From Bacteroidales bacterium (GTDB taxonomy: Bacteria > Bacteroidota > Bacteroidia > Bacteroidales > UBA10428), in contig JAFGTR010000086.1 of assembly GCA_016934055.1 (NCBI GenBank), positions 1 through 48,872 of the forward strand: a stretch of DNA of 48,872 nt. Direction: 5' to 3'. Of the stretch, positions 42,924-48,872 are shown one piece after another; positions within the stretch are counted from its first letter, which is position 1; every line of letters starts with the position of its first letter. The notes beneath the pieces are model-generated. The model had not been told where the DNA came from and searched no databases. It was given only the letters and a program-made list of their open reading frames with translations. The position numbers were made by a program, and so were the translations under genes.

Positions 42924-44279
42924 ATGGAAAAATTGCAGTTCTTAATATTGGTATGCCTGCTATGCCGTTTTGGTTCCGGTAGAGCACAGGGATTATTCGA
43001 GAACGCCGTTGTTGCTGTCCCGGAAACAGGCGGAAAAAACAGAATTGAATTGAATGGTTTTGCGCGGGGCTCGGTTTATGGTGGCAGTGAAGCTTTTGAT
43101 TATTCATCTGTGTTTGGTGAATTCTGTCTCCAGGGTAAATGGTCGGGTGGTAAAGCTTTTCTTTTCTCTGATATCCGTATTCGCGGTGGTCTGAATTTTG
43201 GGGAGCAGTATACAAGCTTTCAGCTGAAAGAGGCTTATGCCGGATACAGTAATGAGAAACTTGATATCTATCTGGGGAATCAGATTGTCATCTGGGGCCG
43301 TACCGACGGATTCAACCCGACAAATAACATTACTCCAAATGACTATTTTTTTCTGTCAGCAGATCCTGACGACCAAAAAATGCCAAATTTCATGTTAAGG
43401 ACAAGATACAGGTTTTCTGACAAGATTGATATTGATCTTATCGGCATTCCTTTTTATATTCCTTCTGTTTACCGTTACGATCTTTTCGATATGGGCTCCG
43501 GTGTTGTTTTTACATCTGCCACAATGCCTGAAAAATCATTTAAGAACAGTTCTTTGGCTGCACGCATTAATCTCGAATTGCCTGCTGTAGGCTTTGCTGT
43601 TTCATGGTTCAGGGGATTTGATCCTTTCCTTGGTTTCGATGTTAAACAAATAGACTGGCAAAGCGATTACCTCGGTATAACAAATTCCTCCACGCCTTAT
43701 ATGAAAAATACCATCGGCGCTGATTTTTCTTTACCAGCCGGGAAATGGATTACAAGGGGTGAAATGGCATACAACCATACCCGTGATTATGATACGAGCA
43801 TGTACATTCCGGCTCCGAACATTTCTTATGTAGCCGGGATTGAACGTAGCATTGGCGGTGTTACAACCATTCTTCAGTATGTGGGACAAGTAGTTACGGA
43901 TTTCGAAACATTACAGGAACCGGTTCTTACTGACCCGGTGAATCCGCTTGCTCAGATACAGTATGCTGCAGATATGGTTCATTATGAATCTGCCTTGTTC
44001 AACCGCAGGATCTTTAATCAGCAGGAAAAGACAAACCACGCCTTATCCCTTTCTCTGAGCAAATCGTTTGCTTATGATACATGGAATGTGGAATTAACCG
44101 GTTATTATAACATGACATCCGAAGAATATATGATCCGGCCTAAAATATCCTGGAAAGCCACTGACGCACTGTCACTAAGCGCCGGAGGTTATTATATGAA
44201 CGGACCAGAAAAATCTGTTTTTAATTATTCAGGTCCGGTCCTTAATGGCGCATTCCTTGAACTAAAAGCCAGTTTCTGA
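42924..44279 (+). CDS. DUF1302-like outer-membrane beta-barrel of an RND-linked system
   Basis: 451 residues, signal peptide ending near GSGRAQ. The segment LKEAYAGYSNEKLDIYLGNQIVIWGRTDGFNPTNNITPNDY closely follows the DUF1302 pattern (strand, then GxQxVxWGxxDG). Later strands such as MLRTRYRFSDKIDIDLIGIPFY, IERSIGGVTTILQYVGQVV, NHALSLSLSKSFAYDTWNVELTGYYN and AFLELKASF, ending in Phe, support a large barrel. In proteobacteria DUF1302 barrels are encoded beside an MMPL/RND pump and a LolA-like DUF1329 protein; the same trio is seen here. It probably accepts or exports a hydrophobic substrate at the outer membrane. Confidence 0.82.
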   Translation: MEKLQFLILVCLLCRFGSGRAQGLFENAVVAVPETGGKNRIELNGFARGSVYGGSEAFDYSSVFGEFCLQGKWSGGKAFLFSDIRIRGGLNFGEQYTSFQLKEAYAGYSNEKLDIYLGNQIVIWGRTDGFNPTNNITPNDYFFLSADPDDQKMPNFMLRTRYRFSDKIDIDLIGIPFYIPSVYRYDLFDMGSGVVFTSATMPEKSFKNSSLAARINLELPAVGFAVSWFRGFDPFLGFDVKQIDWQSDYLGITNSSTPYMKNTIGADFSLPAGKWITRGEMAYNHTRDYDTSMYIPAPNISYVAGIERSIGGVTTILQYVGQVVTDFETLQEPVLTDPVNPLAQIQYAADMVHYESALFNRRIFNQQEKTNHALSLSLSKSFAYDTWNVELTGYYNMTSEEYMIRPKISWKATDALSLSAGGYYMNGPEKSVFNYSGPVLNGAFLELKASF

Positions 44280-44297
44280 TAATTGCATAATAAGCCT

Positions 44298-46676
44298 ATG
44301 AAGAAAGATAATTTCATATTAAAATACCGGTGGTGGATTATAACAGTTACGATATTAATTGTTGCAGCATCCGTTATACCACTTTTGCACGTGTCAGTCA
44401 ATCCTGACCTTGAATCATATCTGCCATCCACCATAACACCTAAGGTTAACACAGACAGAATCGCAGAAGTCTTTGGAGATGATGAAATGCTGGTCCTTGT
44501 TTTTGAAAGTGACGATGTTCTTAATAAGACAACACTTACACGGATTCGCGACCTGAGCAGGGAATTTAACCGGATGAGTGAATTTGACAATGTGATGTCA
44601 CTTTTTGACACGAAAAGCATCAAAGGAGAGGATGGTTATATGATTGTCGAGCCGGTTGTTCAGGCTATACCACAATCAGAGGAGGAGAGGAAAATGCTTC
44701 GCAGCGACATTAAGGCTAATGACATGGCATACAAACTGATTGTGTCGGAAGATTTCCGCTACACCTTGATAATACTGAGTGTCAGCAACAGTGTTGATGA
44801 TGCAAAGCTCATGCAGATTATTGATCAGAAACTTAATGAAATTCCCGGCAAGGAATCTGTCTCTGTAAACGGACAGGCTTTTTTACGCAATGAGGCAAAC
44901 CAGAAAATAGGCCGGGATATATTACTGTTGCTGCCAATCGGACTTCTTGTTATGTTTGTTTTTCTGTGGGTGTCATTTAAAGAAAAGAGAGGGGTACTGC
45001 TGCCTTTTTCGGTCGTGGTTTTTTCTATTCTTGTTTCTATGGCTTTAATTCCTTTGTTTGGCTGGGAGCTGAGCATCATAGGCGTTCTTATACCCATCAT
45101 GATGATTGCCATAGCGAATAATTATGGTGTTTATTTTATTACAAAATACCAGGAATTGAATGCAAAAAAAGCTGACATCACGATGCCCCGGATTGCAGTG
45201 GCATCTTTTAATTATCTGAAAAATCCTGTATTGTTGTGTGGACTGACTACCATAGCCGGCATTATGGGTTTGGCAGTGCATATTTTACTGCCTGCTAGAC
45301 AGATGGGTGTTGTATCAGGAATTGCTATCGGCTTTGCCCTGTTGCTGAGCCTGTTTTTTATTCCCTCTGTGATGTCAATGCTGAAAAAGGGCCGGAAACA
45401 GAAAAGCTATACCGGTAAAAGCAATGGCCCCGTAGACAAGGTACTGGGAATACTTTCCAATGTTGCCACTCTGCAACCGCGGCGCGTGGTTTATGTTTTT
45501 GCAGCTTTCTTAATAATTGTTGTCACAGGCTTTTTCAGGTTTAAGGTAGCTTCCGACCATGATAACATATTGCCTGCAAAGCATTCGTATAATAAATCAC
45601 TTGATATCTTAAACACGCATTTTGGAGGTAATAAGATTATTACAGTAATGTTTGAGGGCGATGTAAAAGACCCTGCTTTACTGAAGAAACTTGATTTCTA
45701 TGAAAAGGAACTTGAAGCAACACCCGGAATAGGCAGTGTGACGTCTATAGCGACCATAATAAAGAAGATCAGCACAGCTTTGAACGATCCCGGTGATGAT
45801 CTTTATAACAGAATACCGGATACAAGAGAAGCAGTGGCACAATACATTGAGCTGTATTCCTTTAGCGGTGATCCTGAAGATTTTGAGGATATTGTTGATT
45901 TTGATTATACCAAAGCCCTGCTGACCATTCAGTATCAGGCTGGCACCATGGAAGAAATGGACTTCATACAGAGCAGGATCGATGGTTTGATAAAAGATGA
46001 TCCCTACAAATCAATGATTGGAGGCTACAGCCTTATTGAAAATGAGATCTGCCGGTCAGTGGTCACCGGACAGGTTAATTCATTGCTGTTCGCCTTTCTG
46101 GCCATTCTTTTTCTGTTATCAATTATCTTCAGAAGTATTACAGCCGGTTTGATTGGCAGCCTGCCCCTGGTTTTTGCCGTGCTGTGCACTTTCGGTATCA
46201 TGGGATGGACGGGTATTGAACTGAATATTGTCACAGCTTTGCTTTCTTCAGTTTCAATCGGACTGGGTGTTGATTTTACCGTTCAGATGTTCTGGAGGAT
46301 TAAAACTGAAATTGCCAATGGAGATACCGTTGCTTCAGCTGTTAACATTGCACTGAAGACGATGGGGCGGGGTATTACCATCAATGCATTTTCTGTGATC
46401 CTTGGCTTTTCCGTTTTGTTCCTGTCGGCATTCCCATTGATACGTTCATTCGCTTTTCTGATCATCGTTTCTCTTTTCCTTTGCCTCACCTCTGCCCTGG
46501 TGCTTATACCGGCATTATGTGTGCTGATCAGGCCCCGGTTCCTTGGTCCGTATATTACTGAACCGACATTACCACAGGAAAAACCTGGAAATCATTTCAC
46601 TCCTCCCGTCTCAGACTCTGGATATTCTGAGGAAAAAGAAGATGCTACGATTACAGAAAATGAAATTACCAAATAA
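44298..46676 (+). CDS. MMPL/RND-superfamily transporter
   Basis: The ATG at 44298 is preferred; a TTG at 44283 in the same frame would overlap nothing useful. About 792 residues with two symmetrical halves, each with a first helix, a large periplasmic loop and a cluster of five helices (12 in total). Visible helices include WWIITVTILIVAASVIPLL, ILLLLPIGLLVMFVFLWVSF, IIGVLIPIMMIAIANNYGVYF, and in the second half SLLFAFLAILFLLSIIF, SVSIGLGVDFTVQMFWRI and FLIIVSLFLCLTSALVLIPAL. The GVDFTVQMFWR stretch matches the sterol-sensing/MMPL signature. No DUF of an efflux adaptor is present, so an envelope lipid exporter of the HpnN/MMPL kind is likelier than a multidrug pump. Proton-driven, inner membrane. 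Confidence 0.93.
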   Translation: MKKDNFILKYRWWIITVTILIVAASVIPLLHVSVNPDLESYLPSTITPKVNTDRIAEVFGDDEMLVLVFESDDVLNKTTLTRIRDLSREFNRMSEFDNVMSLFDTKSIKGEDGYMIVEPVVQAIPQSEEERKMLRSDIKANDMAYKLIVSEDFRYTLIILSVSNSVDDAKLMQIIDQKLNEIPGKESVSVNGQAFLRNEANQKIGRDILLLLPIGLLVMFVFLWVSFKEKRGVLLPFSVVVFSILVSMALIPLFGWELSIIGVLIPIMMIAIANNYGVYFITKYQELNAKKADITMPRIAVASFNYLKNPVLLCGLTTIAGIMGLAVHILLPARQMGVVSGIAIGFALLLSLFFIPSVMSMLKKGRKQKSYTGKSNGPVDKVLGILSNVATLQPRRVVYVFAAFLIIVVTGFFRFKVASDHDNILPAKHSYNKSLDILNTHFGGNKIITVMFEGDVKDPALLKKLDFYEKELEATPGIGSVTSIATIIKKISTALNDPGDDLYNRIPDTREAVAQYIELYSFSGDPEDFEDIVDFDYTKALLTIQYQAGTMEEMDFIQSRIDGLIKDDPYKSMIGGYSLIENEICRSVVTGQVNSLLFAFLAILFLLSIIFRSITAGLIGSLPLVFAVLCTFGIMGWTGIELNIVTALLSSVSIGLGVDFTVQMFWRIKTEIANGDTVASAVNIALKTMGRGITINAFSVILGFSVLFLSAFPLIRSFAFLIIVSLFLCLTSALVLIPALCVLIRPRFLGPYITEPTLPQEKPGNHFTPPVSDSGYSEEKEDATITENEITK

Positions 46677-46685
46677 AAAATACCA

Positions 46686-47462
46686 ATGAAAATGAAAATG
46701 AAATGCGCATTTTTTCTGGCTGCCCTTCTTATAACGGCAGCTGGCATGTCACAAACAGCAAGGCAAATAAACGAAAAGGCAACTGATGTGATTGATTATG
46801 AAGCAATGGAAATGTTGTCAACACTAAAAATTTACGATTCAAAAGGCAGTGAGCGGGTCCGGCAGATCACAACCGCAACCCGGAAGTTCGGAGAGACAAA
46901 TAAGACGATGATAAAATTTATTTCCCCTCCCGACGTAAAAGGTACTGCCATGTTAATATACGATTATAAAAGCTCCGGTGATGATATGTGGATATACCTG
47001 CCGGCATTGCGTAAAACCCGCCGGATTGTGAGCCATGAAAAAGGAAAGAATTTCATGGGCTCCGAGTTTACCAACGCGGATATGAGCAAGCCCAACATGA
47101 ATGATTTTCAATATAAAATACTGGGGACAGAAGACTATGAAGGGAAAACCTGCTGGAAGATTGAATCGGCCTGTAACAATGAAACTGTGGCAGATGAAAA
47201 CGGTTTCAGCCGGAAAATATCATATATTGAAAAGGAAACTTACCTCTGCCACAAAGTGGAATTTTATGATATCAGAGGTGATTTACACAAAACGCAATAC
47301 ATCAGGCAATACAAAAAACAACCCAACGGTAAATATTTCGCTTATCAGATGGAGATGAAAAATGAACAGAACGGCCGGAAATCCATCCTCATTGTTGATA
47401 AGTTTCAGACCGGGTCGACCCTTCCCGAGAGTGCCTTCACTGCGGCAATGCTTGAGAAATAA
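46686..47462 (+). CDS. LolA-like outer-membrane lipoprotein-sorting protein
   Basis: 258 residues, signal peptide MKMKMKCAFFLAALLITAAGMS. The rest fits the LolA-like family with a half-barrel that holds acyl chains: MIKFISPPDVKGTAMLIYDYK, DDMWIYLPALRKTRRIVSHEKGKNFMGSEFTNADM, YKILGTEDYEGKTCWKIES and VEFYDIRGDLHKTQYI are its hallmarks. These periplasmic proteins carry hydrophobic cargo from an RND pump to the outer membrane. It begins 10 bases after the MMPL gene, so the two are in one operon with the barrel gene, making a full inner-membrane to outer-membrane route. Confidence 0.92.
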   Translation: MKMKMKCAFFLAALLITAAGMSQTARQINEKATDVIDYEAMEMLSTLKIYDSKGSERVRQITTATRKFGETNKTMIKFISPPDVKGTAMLIYDYKSSGDDMWIYLPALRKTRRIVSHEKGKNFMGSEFTNADMSKPNMNDFQYKILGTEDYEGKTCWKIESACNNETVADENGFSRKISYIEKETYLCHKVEFYDIRGDLHKTQYIRQYKKQPNGKYFAYQMEMKNEQNGRKSILIVDKFQTGSTLPESAFTAAMLEK

Positions 47463-47474
47463 CAGGGAGTTTGC

Positions 47475-47660
47475 GGTTGTCTGTTGTCGGTTGTCAGTTG
47501 TTGTGGTGGTTGTGGTTGATATTGTTGACTGCCTGCCATAAGGTCTGATGGTCTGCTGGTCTGATGGTCTGATGGTCTTCTGGTCTGCTGGTCTGATGGT
47601 CAAGAAGTCTTTGATGTTGATTCTTGGCTCTTGGTTTTTGGTTCTTGACTCTTGGTTCTA
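47475..47660. repeat. Composite GGTTGTC / GGTCTGAT / TCTTGGT repeat in a convergent spacer
   Basis: The 203-base spacer is almost completely repeats. First, 7-mers GGTTGTC, TGTTGTC, GGTTGTC, AGTTGTT (47475-47502) and GTGGTGGTTGTGGTTG. Then seven 8-mers of GGTCTGAT type (47542-47597). The joint GGTCAAGAAG follows (47598-47607), then 7-mers TCTTTGA, TGTTGAT, TCTTGGC, TCTTGGT, TTTTGGT, TCTTGAC, TCTTGGT (47608-47656) and a final TCTA. Same order as at 24903-25082. Confidence 0.93.
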
Positions 47661-47665
47661 ATAAA

Positions 47666-48709
47666 TCATTTCTCAACAAACAGCGTTTGCGTGGGATAGG
47701 CAAATTCGATACTCCTTTTGGCAAATTCATCAAATATGCGCAGGTTGATGGATTGATGTATATCCATATATTGGTTATAGTCAGCGCTTAAAATGTAATA
47801 AACGATTTCGAAGTTCAGGCTGAAATCGCCATATGTTTTAAAATGGGCCCTGTCAAACTCTGCGCCTTCCTGGGACGTTATGACATCTTTTATTATATCA
47901 GGTATGATACGCAGGTTTTCCGGTGTAGTCTGGTATGTTACGCCCAGCGAGAAAAGTATCCTTCGTCTTTCCATACGTTTATAATTGTGGATACGTGAAT
48001 TGGTGAGGTCGCTGTTTGCAAAAACAAGTTCCTCACCCGTCAGACTCCTGATGCGGGAGGTTTTAATGCCAATGGCTTCAACGGTACCCATTTTATCATC
48101 GACAATGATAAAATCTCCTACTTCAAAAGGACGGTCGAAAAAGATGACAAAATAATTGAACAGGTCTCCCAATATGTTCTGTGCCGCGAGGGCAATGGCA
48201 ATTCCACCGATACCAAGGCCGGTAATGAAGGCTGTGACATCATAATTAAAATTATCCAGCAGAAAAATGATACCCAGCATCCATATCACGATGTTTATGA
48301 TGATCATGATGCCTTTTACCTGCTTGAGTTTGGTTTCGGTGTCGTCCTCTTTGGCAAATCGTGCTTCAATGGCATGTCTGATGGCAGCAGTGACAAGGCG
48401 GAGTGTAAAGAAGGTTATGACTACAACCGATGCAATATGGAGGACTTTCTGAACGCTGTCTTCCAATGTTAATGTGCTGACAGCTGCATAAAATGATGCA
48501 AAATACAATAAAGGCAATACAGCACGCTCTATTGACTTAATAAGAAAATCATCCAGTTTTGTTTGTGTTTTTTTTGCCCACTTTTTTAAGCGTTTGAGTA
48601 TAAAATATCTGAATACTCTCAAGGCAGCAAGCAGCAGAACAAACAAACCGACTGCAAGCAGGTAGGCCTGTATCGTGTTGTTGTAATATACCTGTTCTAA
48701 AAAACTCAT
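47666..48709 (-). CDS. MscS-family small-conductance mechanosensitive channel
   Basis: 347 residues with N-terminal hydrophobic helices (YLLAVGLFVLLLAALRVF, AVLPLLYFASFYAAVSTL, VLHIASVVVITFFTLRLV, MIIINIVIWMLGIIFLL). The pore helix and beta domain follow: FITGLGIGGIAIALAAQNILGDLFNYFVIFFDRPFEVGDFI, which is the MscS signature, then GTVEAIGIKTSRIRSLTGEELVFANSDL. The C-terminal alpha/beta part (about 250-340) completes the cytoplasmic vestibule. The channel protects against osmotic downshock, complementing MscL at 38357-38770. Long extra N-terminal helices relative to E. coli MscS place it with the YnaI/MscS-like subgroup. Confidence 0.95.
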   Translation of the reverse strand: MSFLEQVYYNNTIQAYLLAVGLFVLLLAALRVFRYFILKRLKKWAKKTQTKLDDFLIKSIERAVLPLLYFASFYAAVSTLTLEDSVQKVLHIASVVVITFFTLRLVTAAIRHAIEARFAKEDDTETKLKQVKGIMIIINIVIWMLGIIFLLDNFNYDVTAFITGLGIGGIAIALAAQNILGDLFNYFVIFFDRPFEVGDFIIVDDKMGTVEAIGIKTSRIRSLTGEELVFANSDLTNSRIHNYKRMERRRILFSLGVTYQTTPENLRIIPDIIKDVITSQEGAEFDRAHFKTYGDFSLNFEIVYYILSADYNQYMDIHQSINLRIFDEFAKRSIEFAYPTQTLFVEK

Positions 48710-48752
48710 AATACAACTTTTGTTTTATAATTCATGAATGGCAAAGTTAGTA

Positions 48753-48872
48753 ATCAAAGAACAAAGAACAAAGATCAAAGATCAAAGACTTCTTGACCAT
48801 CAGACCATCAGACCATCAGACCATCAGACCATCAGACCATCAGACCATCAGACCATCAGACCATCAGACCAG
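48753..48872. repeat. 7-bp (A)TCAAAG array, joint, and 8-bp CAGACCAT array at the right edge
   Basis: Five 7-mers (ATCAAAG, AACAAAG, AACAAAG, ATCAAAG, ATCAAAG; 48753-48787) are followed by ACTTCTTGACC, the reverse complement of the GGTCAAGAAGT joint. Then come eight perfect CAGACCAT copies (48801-48864) and a final CAGACCAG. It is the composite of 47542-47660 in reverse orientation. Confidence 0.95.

Noticed and set aside
1..48872. The window as a circular plasmid or mobile element because both ends share a direct repeat
   Set aside because: The content is core chromosome (htpG, pheT, dnaN, lpxB, mscL, surE) and no replication or mobilisation genes were seen. The shared ends are simple 8-bp arrays that also occur inside the window and are likely assembly breakpoints.

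Overview
This is a chromosomal stretch from a member of the Bacteroidota, most likely a Bacteroidales/Marinilabiliales-type organism. The evidence is the gliding/type IX secretion genes (gldF, gldG, a PorP/SprF protein, proteins with type A and type B sorting tails), a periplasmic hybrid two-component regulator with a Reg_prop propeller, TAnnTTTG-like -7 promoter elements, weak Shine-Dalgarno sequences, and housekeeping genes in typical Bacteroidota order (dnaN, then a DnaQ-like exonuclease, then an FAH protein; surE, a small membrane protein, then lpxB). No rRNA, tRNA, CRISPR array, prophage or insertion sequence was recognised.

Layout. 1-292: tandem repeats and the upstream region of htpG. 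293-5655 (+): htpG, an outer-membrane-barrel candidate, a lipoprotein and a GT81-like glycosyltransferase. 5715-9199 (-): SpoIID/LytB-like protein, lpxB, a small membrane protein and surE. 9315-14034 (+): pheT, macrodomain protein, exported WD40 propeller and mgsA. 14236-15429 (-): class I aminotransferase. 15529-22180 (+): a membrane-anchored unknown, a DPP IV-type peptidase, gldF, gldG and a DUF4340-like protein. 22288-24878 (+): dnaN, exonuclease and FAH protein. 25092-28512 (-): type B-sorted adhesin-like protein, its PorP/SprF partner and an Asp/Glu racemase homologue. 28878-38144 (+): a 1575-residue RHS/YD-repeat protein with an N-terminal Asp-box propeller, a mini-RHS protein carrying a type A sorting tail, and the hybrid histidine kinase. 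38357-39729 (-): mscL and a DUF3078-like protein. 39990-41568 (+): a PerR/Fur oxidative-stress operon. 41710-47462 (+): an AraC-type regulator followed by a barrel, an MMPL/RND exporter and a LolA-like protein, which together look like a lipid or lipoprotein trafficking system. 47666-48709 (-): MscS.

How the genes work together. The largest theme is the cell envelope: lipid A synthesis, T9SS secretion and gliding, osmotic release (MscL, MscS), surface RHS and sorted proteins, and a putative RND/LolA transport set. A second theme is stress handling (HtpG, PerR-like regulator with peroxiredoxin, MgsA).

The most striking signal is not a gene. The long spacers between convergent genes are all about 200-213 bp and are filled with chains of imperfect 6-9 bp tandem words. 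One composite recurs in the same order: (GGTCTGAT)n, then an invariant GGTCAAGAAG joint, then (TCTTNNN)n with a 7-bp period. Both window ends lie inside this repeat family, so the window probably ends where assembly broke. I know of no described function for this composite.
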